From NCBI GenBank assembly GCA_034434235.1, contig DAOTZV010000048.1, forward strand, positions 12,945 to 76,944: DNA of 64,000 nt, written 5' to 3'. Position 1 is the first letter of the stretch; every line of letters starts with the position of its first letter. Position numbers and translations under genes: made by a program. The stretch comes from CAKZKT01 sp034434235. GTDB taxonomy: Bacteria > Chloroflexota > Anaerolineae > CG2-30-64-16. Positions 43,210 through 52,686 of the stretch are shown here, piece after piece. The notes under the pieces were generated by a model. It made no database searches and was not told where the DNA came from. It saw only the letters and a program-made list of their open reading frames with translations.

Positions 43210-45578
43210 TGCGATCCGTGGTCGGCGGCAATGGGTCCGGCAATACGATGATCGTCGAGCGATTTCGGCGACGGATCGAATGGCTCCTCCTTCTGGCCGG
43301 CCTGATGATCCTGGCAGCCGCTTTCTGGGGATGGCGCGGCCCGCGTCCCACCTTCTTGCTGGCGACCGGAGCCTCTCCGACGCCGACGCGCGTCTACCTT
43401 CCCCTGGTGATCCGCCTGACGATCCCCGGCGACCGCGTTTGGGATCCCCGCTTGACGCAACGCGGCACCACCTTGATCCCGGCGACGGTGCAGCCGGGCC
43501 AGGGCTACTGGCGGCTCATCAAGGGCGTCTGGTATGCCGAGAACGAGCCGCCATTCCAGGGTCAACACCACATCTTCGTGGACATGTTGGACGCCGCCGG
43601 GCTGCGCCAGGTCGGCGTACCGGTGCAGATCACCTCGCTCGACGCCGGAGAGATCTTCGCCACGCTCATCACCGCGGCGCAGCCGGGTAAGCTCTACGCG
43701 GCCGACTTCCCGATGTTTCACGTGGCGCCGGCCTATCGTGCCGCGCCGGCCGACGGCAATCCGGCCGACGTGGTCACCGGCATGGGACTCGGCAGCATCG
43801 AGCTGCCCAACTGGAACATCCACACCAGCTACGGCTTCGTCTGGCAGTGGGTCGTCGCGCCGGTCACGGAAGCTACCCCCACGCCCACCCCGACGCCGGC
43901 CGTCACGCCCACGCCCACTCCGACGGCGACCGCTACGCCGACCGCCACGCCGGCCGACCGGTTCTGGGATCCGCGGCTCGATCAGCTCGGCACCGTGCTG
44001 ATCGAGGCGAGCGTATCCCCCGGCCAGAGCTATTGGCGGCTGGTGAAAGGCCAATGGTTTGACGAGGGCGAACCGCCTTTCGCGGACAAGCATCATATCT
44101 TCGTAGATATCCTCGACCCCGCGGGGGCGCGGCAGGTCGGCGTTCAATTACGCGTCTTGTCGGCCGATGGTTCCGATCTTCTGGCCACGATCACGACCGA
44201 GGCCAAGCCCGGCGAACCTTACGCGGCCGATTATCCGATGTTCAACCTGGCGCCCGCCTATCGCGTGATCCCGGCCGACGGCCATCCCGCCGATGCCGTC
44301 AGCGGGATGGGCCTGGGCAGCATCAGCCGCCCCGGGGTGTGGACGAACACCAGCTATCTCTTCGCCTGGCAGTGGACGACCGCGGCGACGGCCACCCCGA
44401 CGGCAAGCGCGACTCCGTCGCCTGCGGCGACGGCCACCCCGACCGACACGCCGACGCCGGGCGTCACGCCCACGGCCACGCCGACTGCGACGGCCGTCGC
44501 CTGGCCCGAGCTGGCCTTCACGCCGGTGGCCATCGGGCTCAGCGCGCCGGTGCACATCGCCCACGCAGGGGATGGCAGCGGCCGGCTCTTTCTGGTCGAA
44601 CAGGCCGGTCGCGTGCGGATCCTGAAGGCCGGCGGCCTTCAGCCCGCGCCCTTCCTCGACATCGCCGACCGCGTGAGCTGTTGCGGCGAGCGGGGGCTCC
44701 TCAGCATCGCGTTCCCTCCGGCCGCCGGCGCCGGGCCCAACCATTTCTACGTCAACTACACCGATCGCAACGGCAACACGGTGGTGGGCCGCTATCGGAT
44801 CACGGCCGATCCCGATGTGGCCGATCCGACGAGCGAGCAGATCGTGTTGGCCATCCAACAGCCCTATGCCAACCACAACGGCGGCCAGCTCGCGTTCGGC
44901 CCGGCCGACGGCTACCTGTACATCGGCATGGGGGATGGCGGCTCGGCGGGCGATCCGCAAAACCGGGCGCAGAACGGGGCCGAGCTGCTCGGCAAGCTGC
45001 TGCGGATAGACGTGGAGACGGGGAGTCCGATCACCTACACCATTCCCGCGAGCAACCCCTTCACCCAGACGGCTTCCTATCGGGGCGAGATCTGGGCGTT
45101 GGGGCTGCGCAACCCCTGGCGCTTTGCGTTCGATCGGATGACCGGCGATCTCTATATTGCCGATGTGGGACAGAACCAGTATGAGGAGGTGGATTTCCAG
45201 CCGGCGGCCGGTCCGGGCGGCCAGAACTACGGCTGGCGGATCATGGAGGGCCGCCACTGCTACAACGCGACCACCTGTCCGACGGCCGGCCTGACGTTGC
45301 CCGTCGTCGAATACGATCACACTCAGGGTTGCTCGATCACCGGCGGGGTGGTCTACCGCGGCCAACAGTTCCCGCGGCTGCAGGGCGTGTATCTGTACGG
45401 CGACTACTGTTCGGGCCGCATTTGGGGCCTGCGCCATACGGCCGGCGGCTGGCAGGTGCAGCAGCTCGCCGCCACCGCATTTCGCATCGCGACCTTCGGC
45501 GAAGACGAGGCGGCCGAGATCTACGTGGCCGATTATGCCGGCGGCGCGATCTACCGGATCACGGATGTCCGGCCGTAG
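43209..45578 (+). CDS. PQQ-type glucose/sorbosone dehydrogenase with duplicated N-terminal domain
   Basis: This is a 789-residue exported protein. Residues about 24-42 form an uncleaved membrane anchor. Two homologous domains follow at about 75-215 and 253-395, sharing WDPRL, PGQ-YWRL-KG-W and HHIFVD-LD-AG-RQVGV. Each is followed by a TPTPTP or TATPT linker. Residues about 430-789 form a six-bladed GSDH propeller (ERGLLSIAF, YANHNGGQLAFGPADGYLYI, GLRNPWRF, YGWRIMEG). The propeller would oxidise sugars with PQQ outside the membrane, or serve as a binding module. The duplicated domain is not one I can name. The ATG at 43209 overlaps the HAD stop; 43248 is an alternative. Confidence 0.85.
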   Translation: MRSVVGGNGSGNTMIVERFRRRIEWLLLLAGLMILAAAFWGWRGPRPTFLLATGASPTPTRVYLPLVIRLTIPGDRVWDPRLTQRGTTLIPATVQPGQGYWRLIKGVWYAENEPPFQGQHHIFVDMLDAAGLRQVGVPVQITSLDAGEIFATLITAAQPGKLYAADFPMFHVAPAYRAAPADGNPADVVTGMGLGSIELPNWNIHTSYGFVWQWVVAPVTEATPTPTPTPAVTPTPTPTATATPTATPADRFWDPRLDQLGTVLIEASVSPGQSYWRLVKGQWFDEGEPPFADKHHIFVDILDPAGARQVGVQLRVLSADGSDLLATITTEAKPGEPYAADYPMFNLAPAYRVIPADGHPADAVSGMGLGSISRPGVWTNTSYLFAWQWTTAATATPTASATPSPAATATPTDTPTPGVTPTATPTATAVAWPELAFTPVAIGLSAPVHIAHAGDGSGRLFLVEQAGRVRILKAGGLQPAPFLDIADRVSCCGERGLLSIAFPPAAGAGPNHFYVNYTDRNGNTVVGRYRITADPDVADPTSEQIVLAIQQPYANHNGGQLAFGPADGYLYIGMGDGGSAGDPQNRAQNGAELLGKLLRIDVETGSPITYTIPASNPFTQTASYRGEIWALGLRNPWRFAFDRMTGDLYIADVGQNQYEEVDFQPAAGPGGQNYGWRIMEGRHCYNATTCPTAGLTLPVVEYDHTQGCSITGGVVYRGQQFPRLQGVYLYGDYCSGRIWGLRHTAGGWQVQQLAATAFRIATFGEDEAAEIYVADYAGGAIYRITDVRP

Positions 45579-45626
45579 TTGCCGGCGACCCGGCGACCGG
45601 CTTTTCGGGAAATCGGCCGCGATATG

Positions 45627-45655
45627 TTGACAAACAACGACGACGGTTGTATGAT
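45627..45655 (+). promoter_or_regulatory. Promoter of the sugar-permease operon
   Basis: TTGACA (45627-45632) and TATGAT (45650-45655) are 17 bases apart. The leader to 45871 is about 210 bases long and holds GAAAGGAGGTGA at 45726, not followed by a long frame, and a short frame ending TGELNAKGKG before a TGA at 45864. That frame may be a remnant of a lost upstream gene. Confidence 0.7.
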
Positions 45656-45870
45656 TTTGCGTGACCGAGGGCGGAGCGCGAGAATAGCTTTGCCCTGGTG
45701 GCCGGGCATGAAATGGTCTTCGCAAGAAAGGAGGTGAGGCCCGAGGTCGGTGAACAACGGATCAACATCGGGAGGAGTTTCGGCGTAGCGAATCACTGAT
45801 CAGCTGATCGACCGGCTCTATCGGGTGGCGCAGACCGGCGAATTGAACGCGAAAGGGAAGGGATGAACTG

Positions 45871-46893
45871 ATGGACGCAGAAGTCGGAGCTGCTCAGGTT
45901 CAGTCTGTGCGCAACGGCCGACGCAGGGCCGGTTGGCTTGGACAAACGGTGCGCCGTTTTGGGCTACAGCTCGGCATCGTGGCGGTCGCGCTGATCGTCT
46001 GGGTGCTCTTTTTGATCGGCTCCCCGCGAACGTTCCTGTCCTACCCGATTTACAACGCGTTCATGTCCACTACCCCCTACTTCGCGCTGATGGCGATCCC
46101 GTTAACCCTGGTCGTCATCACGGCCGAGATCGACCTGTCTTTCCCGTCCATCATGGCGTGGGGCATGGTGGTCTACGCGCTGACATTTTCGGTGGCTCGT
46201 AGCCCGATCATCGCTTTCATCGCCTGCCTGGCAGCGGGCCTGATCGCCGGCGGCATCAACGGCCTGATCATTACCAAGGTGGGCATTCCCTCGCTGGTGG
46301 CAACTCTTGGCACGCAGTTCTTCTGGCGTGGGGTGGTGCTGGTGATCCGCGGGGGCAACGGCGAGTCGCTGGTGCCTTCCAAGCATACGTTCGTGGACGC
46401 GTTGCTGGTCGGCCGGCTGTTCGACCGCATCCCGGCTCAGTTCATCTGGACTATTGTGATCGCGCTCGCCATGTGGTTCCTCCTGAACCGCCACAAGTTC
46501 GGCGCGCACGTCTATCTGACGGGCGACAACGTGGAGAGTGCCCGGCTGATGGGCGTGAACGTGGATCGGATCAAGATGCTCTGTTTCGCCATCGTCGGCA
46601 TGTTCGCCGCGTTCGCCGGGCTGGTGCAAAGCCTGGACGTCTCCTATTTCTGGCCCACGGTGGGTGAAGGGCAACTGCTCAACACCCTGGCATCCGTCTT
46701 TCTGGGCGGCACATCGGTCTTCGGCGGCAGCGGCACGATCTTCGGCACGTTTGTGGCATCCTACATCATCGGCGCGATCAACGCCGGCATCGTCGCGGCC
46801 GGGTTGACCGGCTTTTGGACGCAATTGATTTATGGTTTGATCATCGTTATCTCTGTCGGCATTCAGACGGTGTTGAGCCGCCGGCTCCGGTAA
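45871..46893 (+). CDS. Sugar ABC transporter permease, RbsC type
   Basis: This is a 340-residue inner-membrane permease of the ribose/galactose family with about ten spans. Family blocks are TAEIDLSFPSIMAWG near 88, GLIITKVGIPSLVATLGT near 132 and GDNVESARLMGVNVDRIKM near 215, followed by FLGGTSVFGGSGTIFGT. No partner ATPase or sugar-binding protein lies on either side, which is unusual, because these subunits normally form one operon. It may share components encoded elsewhere or be the survivor of a deletion. The next gene starts 15 bases downstream. Confidence 0.88.
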   Translation: MDAEVGAAQVQSVRNGRRRAGWLGQTVRRFGLQLGIVAVALIVWVLFLIGSPRTFLSYPIYNAFMSTTPYFALMAIPLTLVVITAEIDLSFPSIMAWGMVVYALTFSVARSPIIAFIACLAAGLIAGGINGLIITKVGIPSLVATLGTQFFWRGVVLVIRGGNGESLVPSKHTFVDALLVGRLFDRIPAQFIWTIVIALAMWFLLNRHKFGAHVYLTGDNVESARLMGVNVDRIKMLCFAIVGMFAAFAGLVQSLDVSYFWPTVGEGQLLNTLASVFLGGTSVFGGSGTIFGTFVASYIIGAINAGIVAAGLTGFWTQLIYGLIIVISVGIQTVLSRRLR

Positions 46894-46908
46894 ACGGATA
46901 CAGATGCC

Positions 46909-47946
46909 ATGCCCATGACCAAACGCGACATCGTGCGCGCCGTCCTCGACGGCAAACGGCCGCCCTACGTCCCCTGGTCGTGCGGCTTCACCGTAGAAGC
47001 CGCCGAGAAGCTGCGGAGCCATTACGCCGGCGCCGACCTGGAAGACGTGCTCGACAACCACATCCTGGGCCTGGGAAGCGACATCGGCTTCTTCACCGAC
47101 CTGGGCAACGACCGCGTCCGGGATGTCTTCGGCGTGGTCTGGGATCGGAGCGTGGACAAGGACATCGGCCAGGTGGTGGGATGCGTGTTGCCCGAGCCCA
47201 CCCTGCGCGATTACACCTTTCCCGATCCGCTCGATCCGCGCTTCTTCGCCGACATTCCGACGCGCATCGGCCGCTACGGCGATCGGTTCCGCGTGTTTCA
47301 GATCGGGTTTTCCCTCTACGAGCGCGCGTGGACGCTGCGCGGGATGCAGAACCTGTTGATGGACTTCCACGACCATCCGGCTTTCGTAGACGAGCTCCTC
47401 AACGCCATCGCAGACTACAACATCGCGCAGGTACGCGAGGCGCTGAAATACGACATCGACGCGGTCCACTTCGGCGACGATTGGGGCCAGCAGCGCGGCT
47501 TGCAGATGGGGCCGCGGCTCTGGCGACGTTTCATCCTGCCGCCGCTCAAGCGGATGTACGCCGCGGTGCGAGAGGCCGGCAAGTACGTCTCGATTCACTC
47601 CTGCGGCGATGTGGACGAACTGTTCGACGACCTGATCGGCATCGGGCTCAACCTGTTCAATCCGTTCCAGCCCGAAGTGATGAACGTATTCGGCCTCGTC
47701 CCGCGCTATCGCGGCCGGCTGGCGTTCCACGGCGGCCTTTCGACCCAACGCACCCTGCCCTACGGCACGCCCGACGACGTGCGCGCCGAGACGCGACGCC
47801 TGCTCGAGCTGGGCCGCGATGGCGGCTACATCTTCGCGCCCGCGCACGCGGTAGAAGGAGACGTGCCGCTGGAAAACATGCTCGCGTTCATCGAAGTCAT
47901 TCAGAGCCAGCCAGGATATCGGCGTCAATCATCAAACGAGGAGTGA
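46909..47946 (+). CDS. Uroporphyrinogen decarboxylase-family protein, 2
   Basis: This is a 345-residue TIM-barrel protein of the UroD superfamily. YVSIHSCGDVDELFDDL near 226 gives the H-x-C half of a methyltransferase-type zinc site, but the distal region reads GGYIFAPAHAV, with no Cys, so the third ligand is missing or different. The HemE substrate loop is absent. It sits between a sugar permease and a fucose-isomerase-fold gene, six bases upstream of the latter, so a sugar-related role is likely. The ATG at 46909 opens the family-like MTKRDIVRAVLDGKRPPYVPW. Confidence 0.83.
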   Translation: MPMTKRDIVRAVLDGKRPPYVPWSCGFTVEAAEKLRSHYAGADLEDVLDNHILGLGSDIGFFTDLGNDRVRDVFGVVWDRSVDKDIGQVVGCVLPEPTLRDYTFPDPLDPRFFADIPTRIGRYGDRFRVFQIGFSLYERAWTLRGMQNLLMDFHDHPAFVDELLNAIADYNIAQVREALKYDIDAVHFGDDWGQQRGLQMGPRLWRRFILPPLKRMYAAVREAGKYVSIHSCGDVDELFDDLIGIGLNLFNPFQPEVMNVFGLVPRYRGRLAFHGGLSTQRTLPYGTPDDVRAETRRLLELGRDGGYIFAPAHAVEGDVPLENMLAFIEVIQSQPGYRRQSSNEE

Positions 47947-47951
47947 ATGTC

Positions 47952-49382
47952 ATGAAACCAGTCACATTGGGCCTGATTGTCGGCAACCGGGGCTTCTTCC
48001 CGGCGCATCTGTGTGAAACCGGTCGCCAGACGATCCTGAAAGTGTTGGAAGAAGAAGGGATCAAGGCCATTGCCCTCGGCCCCGAAGACACGACCTACGG
48101 CAGCGTAGAGAGCGTGAGCGACGCGGAGAAGTGCGCCGCCCTCTTCAAGCAGCACGCCGATGAGATAGACGGCGTGCTCGTCACCCTGCCCAACTTCGGC
48201 GACGAGCGGGCTGTGGCCAACGTCATGCGCTGGAGCGGGCTCGACGTGCCCGTGTTGATCCACGCGTTCCCCGACGTGGCGGGCAAGATGACCGTGGCCG
48301 ACCGCCGCGACTCCTTCTGCGGCAAGATGTCGGTCTGCAACAACCTGCGCCAGTACGGGGTCAAGTACTCGTTGACCACCCTGCACACTGTGGACCCCGA
48401 AAGCGCCTCCTTCCGGGCCGACCTGCGCAACTTCGCGGCCACGTGTCGGGTGGTGCGGGGCCTGCGCGGCGCGCGCGTGGGCGTGATCGGCGCGCGGCCG
48501 GCCGCGTTCATCACCGTGCGCTACAGCGAGAAGCTGTTCGAGCGCGCCGGCATCTCGGTGGAGAGCATTGACCTGTCGGAGGTGTTCGGCCGGGCGCTCA
48601 AGCTGGCCGAGAACGATCCGAAGGTCGTGGCGAAGGTCGAGCAGATCAAGGCCTACGTGCCGGTGCGCAACACGCCGGCCGATGCGCTGGTCAAGATGGC
48701 CCGGCTGGGCGTGGTGATAGACGACTGGATGGCCGAGAACCGGTTGGTGGCCAGCGCGGTGCAATGCTGGACGGCGATGGAGGAGTTCTACGGCGTTGTG
48801 CCGTGCACGCTGATGAGCATCATGAGCAACGGCTTGATGCCCTCCGCGTGCGAGACCGACATCGCCGGGGTGATCGGCATGTACGCGATGGCGCTGGCCT
48901 CGGGCAGGCCCAGCGCGCTGGTGGATTGGAACAACAACTACGGCGAAGACCCGGACAAGTGCGTCATCTTCCACTGCTCCAACCTGCCCAAGGACGTCTT
49001 CGCGCCCGCGCCGATCCGGCCCGAAGACATCATGGTGATGGACTATCAGGCGATCATCGCCGGCACGGTGGGCAAGGAGAACACCTACGGCACGGTGGTC
49101 GGCCGCGTGAAGGCCGAGCCGTTCACCTATTGCCGCGTTTCTACCGACGACTACACCGGCCGCATCCTGGTCTATGTGGGCGAGGGCGAGCTGACCAACG
49201 ATCCGCTCGACACCTTCGGCGGCTACGGCGTGGCGCGTATCCCCAACCTGCAAGGCCTGTTGCGCTATATCTGCGAGAACGGCTATGAGCACCATACGGC
49301 CATCAACCTCTCGCAGGTGGCCGCCGCGGTCAACGAAGCGTTGGGGAAGTACATGGGCTGGAACGTGTACTGGCATAAATAG
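47952..49382 (+). CDS. L-fucose/L-arabinose isomerase-family protein
   Basis: This is a 476-residue aldose-ketose isomerase fold. Putative metal ligands are E301 in ACETDI and D325 in LVDWNNNY, the same 24-residue spacing as in E. coli FucI (E337/D361). The C-terminal YEHHTAINL (H447, H448) could supply the catalytic His. It is shorter than FucI (about 590), so it belongs to the truncated FucI-like branch found with pentose and hexose catabolic genes. With the following AraD-like gene it suggests an aldose to ketose to phosphate route. The exact sugar is not known. Confidence 0.85.
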   Translation: MKPVTLGLIVGNRGFFPAHLCETGRQTILKVLEEEGIKAIALGPEDTTYGSVESVSDAEKCAALFKQHADEIDGVLVTLPNFGDERAVANVMRWSGLDVPVLIHAFPDVAGKMTVADRRDSFCGKMSVCNNLRQYGVKYSLTTLHTVDPESASFRADLRNFAATCRVVRGLRGARVGVIGARPAAFITVRYSEKLFERAGISVESIDLSEVFGRALKLAENDPKVVAKVEQIKAYVPVRNTPADALVKMARLGVVIDDWMAENRLVASAVQCWTAMEEFYGVVPCTLMSIMSNGLMPSACETDIAGVIGMYAMALASGRPSALVDWNNNYGEDPDKCVIFHCSNLPKDVFAPAPIRPEDIMVMDYQAIIAGTVGKENTYGTVVGRVKAEPFTYCRVSTDDYTGRILVYVGEGELTNDPLDTFGGYGVARIPNLQGLLRYICENGYEHHTAINLSQVAAAVNEALGKYMGWNVYWHK

Positions 49383-49387
49383 GGGGC

Positions 49388-49478
49388 TTTGGATTGCGGG
49401 AACGTGTCCCCGCTTTCAGATCGAAAGCGGCGGCGGGCCGCCGCAAGCCAAAGCAGCAACACGTTGCCGCAATCCAAA
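49388..49478. repeat. Long hairpin between isomerase and aldolase genes
   Basis: TTTGGATTGCGG (49388-49399) pairs with CCGCAATCCAAA (49467-49478), and AACGTGT (49401-49407) pairs with ACACGTT (49459-49465). Inner stems CCGCTTT/AAAGCGG and CGGCGG/CCGCCG fill the loop, so the 91 bases fold almost completely. The aldolase start follows 17 bases later, so it may modulate expression within the operon. Confidence 0.85.
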
Positions 49479-49495
49479 CGCAAGCCAAGGGTAAG

Positions 49496-50140
49496 ATGCT
49501 CGAACCGCTCCGCGAACAACTGTACCGATTACATCTCGAACTGCCCAGGAACAACCTGGTTGCCTGGACCGGCGGCAATGTCAGCGCGCGCGACCCGGCG
49601 ACCGGTTTGGTGGCGATCAAGCCGTCGGGCGTGCGCTACGACGAGCTGCGGCCCGAACACATGGTGATCGTGGATCTGGACGGCCGGATCGTGGAGGGGA
49701 ACCTCAAGCCGTCGTCCGACACGGCCAGCCACCTCTACATCTATCGCCACCGGCCCGACGTGGGCGGGATCGTCCACACGCATTCGCCCTATGCCACGGC
49801 GTTCGCTGCGCTGGGCCGGCCCATTCCGTGCGTGCTCACCGCGATGGCCGACGAGTTCGGCGGGCCGATCCCGTGCGGCGGCTTCGCGCTGATCGGCGGC
49901 GAGGAGATCGGCAAGGTGGTGGTCGAATCCATCGGTCGGTCCGTGGCCTGTTTGTTGAAGAACCACGGCGTCTTCACCATCGGCAAAGACGCGGAGGCGG
50001 CGGTCAAGGCCGCGGTGATGACCGAGGATGTGGCGCGCACGGTATGGCTGGCGTTGCAGCTCGGCCAGCCGGAGGAGATCGCGGCCGAGGACGTGGCGAA
50101 GCTGCATCACCGGTATACGCACGTATACGGGCAGCGATAA
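49496..50140 (+). CDS. Class II aldolase/epimerase (AraD/FucA family)
   Basis: This is a 214-residue zinc enzyme. Landmarks are TGGNVSARD with AIKPSGV near the N terminus, SSDTASHLYIYRHRPDVGGIVHTHS with the zinc His pair HTH, and the third ligand His in LLKNHGVFTIG or later. The pattern fits L-ribulose-5-phosphate 4-epimerase (AraD) best, which shares its fold with L-fuculose-phosphate aldolase. It is downstream of the isomerase-fold gene. The ATG at 49496 has only a weak AAGG site. Confidence 0.85.
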   Translation: MLEPLREQLYRLHLELPRNNLVAWTGGNVSARDPATGLVAIKPSGVRYDELRPEHMVIVDLDGRIVEGNLKPSSDTASHLYIYRHRPDVGGIVHTHSPYATAFAALGRPIPCVLTAMADEFGGPIPCGGFALIGGEEIGKVVVESIGRSVACLLKNHGVFTIGKDAEAAVKAAVMTEDVARTVWLALQLGQPEEIAAEDVAKLHHRYTHVYGQR

Positions 50141-50188
50141 TGACGCGCCGGACGCCCGACATCCTGTCGGGCGCGCTGGCGGTGCTCT

Positions 50189-50224
50189 CACGTGCCAGGC
50201 ACCTGGGCGGGTGTCTGGCACGTG
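50189..50224. repeat. Dispersed palindrome (GTGCCAGGCAC family), copy C
   Basis: CACGTGCCAGGCACC (50189-50203) and GGTGTCTGGCACGTG (50210-50224) pair with one G-T mismatch around TGGGCG, nearly the loop of copy A. It ends the sugar operon and precedes the chaperone promoter. Confidence 0.88.
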
Positions 50225-50263
50225 CGCGTTTGTTGCTTAATGTGTTTTGGTGAAGACCGAGAT

Positions 50264-50292
50264 TTGTCATAAGTATAGAAGAGTGATATGAT
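50264..50292 (+). promoter_or_regulatory. Promoter of the accessory chaperone operon
   Basis: TTGTCA (50264-50269) and TATGAT (50287-50292) are 17 bases apart. No CIRCE-type (HrcA) inverted repeat is seen, so the operon is probably housekeeping or under another control. The leader is about 120 bases long. Confidence 0.75.
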
Positions 50293-50421
50293 ATGCGATT
50301 GACGTCGTTAGAGAGCGTTGTTTCAAACGGCCAAACGGGAGTCGCAGACCCCCTGCGGGCAAGCAGTGCGTGAGTTCTGCGGCAAAAAAGATTCGACCAG
50401 ACCGACAGAAGGCTTGAGCTT

Positions 50422-52674
50422 GTGGCAAAGAAGAAACATATCATTCCCTCGGTGATTCGTCGTGGCACGGTAGTTCCGGCCGCGCCGACGGGGGCGCGCG
50501 ATATCTTACAGGAAGGCGTGCGGCTCCTGCGCCGCGGGAATTACGATGAGGCTCTACAGCAGGTTGCGCGGGCGCGCGAATTGCACCTCGATGCGGCGTG
50601 GGAGACGGCCGCGCGCGAACTGGCCGCCGAGGCGCATTTTCGCGCCGCCATGCAGAGCGATTCTCCGTCTAACCGTTTGAGCCGTCTGGAGGCCGCGATC
50701 GCTGAAACGCCCGATGCACCCAAGCTGCATTTTCATCGCGGTGTTGCCCTCTTGCAGATGGGTCGCTTTAATGATGCGTTCTCCGAATTGGATCTCGTTG
50801 CCCAGCAGCAGCCGGCGCGTCGCGGTTTGGCCTATCTATACGCGCTGGCGAGCATCGCGGTGGGCCGGCCGTGGAGCCCCAACGGCATGTTGCCCGCCGA
50901 GCTCAACACCGTTCGCCTCGTCGAAAAGCTGGTGTATTCCAACGGTCGTTCCGGTCCGATCACGTTCGAAGGGCCATTGTTGGGCAAGGGCGTTGAGATG
51001 TGGCAGGCGTTGATCGCCATGCGTACCGACGCCGCCGCGGCGCCGACCAGGGAGCTCAAGGTAGCGGCCGAGCAGAACATGCGCCGGCCGATCGCGCGCA
51101 TTCTGCGCTATTATCAGGGCGTGGCGGCATTGCGCCAGGACGATCGCGAAACCGCGCGCAGCGCCTGGACCTATGTGCAGGGCGCCGGGATGACCAGCGC
51201 GGCGCTGGAAGAGAACCTGACCGCCCTCCTGCGCGGAGAGGTAATCGAGCTGGCCCAAGCGGGCCGTTGGCAGGAGGTGGCCCAGCGGGCCGACCGCCTG
51301 GCGAACTCGAATCAGGATCGCATCCTGGCCGAAACGGTTGCGCTGGCCCATTATCACCTGGGCTACGAGGCCGCGCGCGCGGGCAAGTGGTCGTCGGCCG
51401 TGCAACATTGGCGCAAGGCCAGCGAATGGGCGCCCAGCCGCCACATCGCCCAAAATCTGGCTTTGGCCGAAGAGGCGCTGGGAAATTGGGTCGCGGCCGC
51501 CGAAGCCTGGCGCGAGATGGCCCGGCGTCGGCCACGCAAAGAGGACCATCCCGATTACCTGACCGATGCGCAGGTGGCCGCGATCTGGGCCCACGCGGCC
51601 GACTGCTACGCACAGGCCGGCCGGTTCGACGAGGTCGAGCCGTGCCTGCGCAATGCGCTCAAATATGCGCCCAACGACGTCGCGCTCCGCCTGCGCCTGG
51701 CCGACTTTCTGCTCGATGCCGGGCGCCAGGAGGCCGCCGAGGGCCAGCTCAAGGAGATCGTGGCCATCGAGCCGCAGAACGTGGAAGCGCTGGTGCGCCT
51801 GGGCCGACTTTACGAAGAGCGGTGGGATCGCGATCCTATGCCCATCTGGCGCCAGGTGCTGGCCGCCGATCCGACGCATGCCGAGGCGCGCGATGCTTTG
51901 GCCGAAGGCTATATCAACATGACGACCAAGCGCTCCATTCTGGCGCCGATTCACCTTGCCACCTTACGACCGACCGCCAGCGACATAGAAGTGTTGGAAG
52001 CCGGCCTCAAGGAGCTGCCCGGCCATCCCAAGTTGCTCGTGGCGTTAGGATCGGTGCTGGCGGATGTCGGCCGCGACAAAGAAGCGCGCGAGAATCTCTT
52101 GCAGGCGTATCGCGCGGCGCCGCAGAATGTAGAGGTGGTCAGCCAGGTATTGCACGACTTGCTTCATGCCCAGGCCGGCGATGTCGTGGAGAAGCTGATC
52201 CCTGAAGTCCGCCAGATCCCCCACCTGTTGCCGGCCTTCTGGTTCTCTCAGGCGACTCAGAGTTTGAACTGCAAGTTCGGCGAAGAGTGGGCGTTCGCGT
52301 TCATCGAAGAGGCTTTGGAGTTGGGGAAACAGCCGTGGGTCGAGGATACGCGCGCCGGCCTCCTCTTGGAGGCTTATCATATCGCGCGGCAGGGCCGTGC
52401 ACCCGGTTTGAGCGCCGAGCTCGAAAGGCGCATCCGCGCCGAGGTGCCGCTCAGCGGCGCGGTCCAATACCTTGAAGCAGCCAAGCTGTATTACGACAAA
52501 AAAAGCAAGCGCGAGGCCGCGAAGCTTCTGCAAGAGGCGATTCGCATGGCGCAGAAGGCCCACGACAACGGCGTGTTGCGCTACACCGAAAGGCTCGACA
52601 TGGAGATGAAGGGCTTGCTTACCGATTTCGATCTTCAACGCGCCCTGCTCGAGCTGCTCGGCGGCAAACTTTGA
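50422..52674 (+). CDS. TPR-repeat protein of the Hsp70 operon
   Basis: This is a 750-residue soluble protein built from helical tetratricopeptide-type repeats, clear at about 25-60 (ILQEGVRLLRRGNYDEALQQ), 105-140, 310-350, 395-480 and 520-580, for instance YAQAGRFDEVEPCLRNALKYAPND. No signal peptide or membrane segment is seen. The GTG start has a weak AAGG. It is followed after 12 bases by a J-domain gene. TPR scaffolds often dock chaperones or clients, so it may be the substrate adaptor of the operon. Its closest known family is unclear to me. Confidence 0.85.
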   Translation: MAKKKHIIPSVIRRGTVVPAAPTGARDILQEGVRLLRRGNYDEALQQVARARELHLDAAWETAARELAAEAHFRAAMQSDSPSNRLSRLEAAIAETPDAPKLHFHRGVALLQMGRFNDAFSELDLVAQQQPARRGLAYLYALASIAVGRPWSPNGMLPAELNTVRLVEKLVYSNGRSGPITFEGPLLGKGVEMWQALIAMRTDAAAAPTRELKVAAEQNMRRPIARILRYYQGVAALRQDDRETARSAWTYVQGAGMTSAALEENLTALLRGEVIELAQAGRWQEVAQRADRLANSNQDRILAETVALAHYHLGYEAARAGKWSSAVQHWRKASEWAPSRHIAQNLALAEEALGNWVAAAEAWREMARRRPRKEDHPDYLTDAQVAAIWAHAADCYAQAGRFDEVEPCLRNALKYAPNDVALRLRLADFLLDAGRQEAAEGQLKEIVAIEPQNVEALVRLGRLYEERWDRDPMPIWRQVLAADPTHAEARDALAEGYINMTTKRSILAPIHLATLRPTASDIEVLEAGLKELPGHPKLLVALGSVLADVGRDKEARENLLQAYRAAPQNVEVVSQVLHDLLHAQAGDVVEKLIPEVRQIPHLLPAFWFSQATQSLNCKFGEEWAFAFIEEALELGKQPWVEDTRAGLLLEAYHIARQGRAPGLSAELERRIRAEVPLSGAVQYLEAAKLYYDKKSKREAAKLLQEAIRMAQKAHDNGVLRYTERLDMEMKGLLTDFDLQRALLELLGGKL

Positions 52675-52686
52675 TCAGGACATCGT

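Noticed and set aside
45726..45738. GAAAGGAGGTGA as a possible piece of rRNA
   Set aside because: The 12-base match to the 16S complement is what any strong ribosome site looks like; no flanking rRNA sequence is present.
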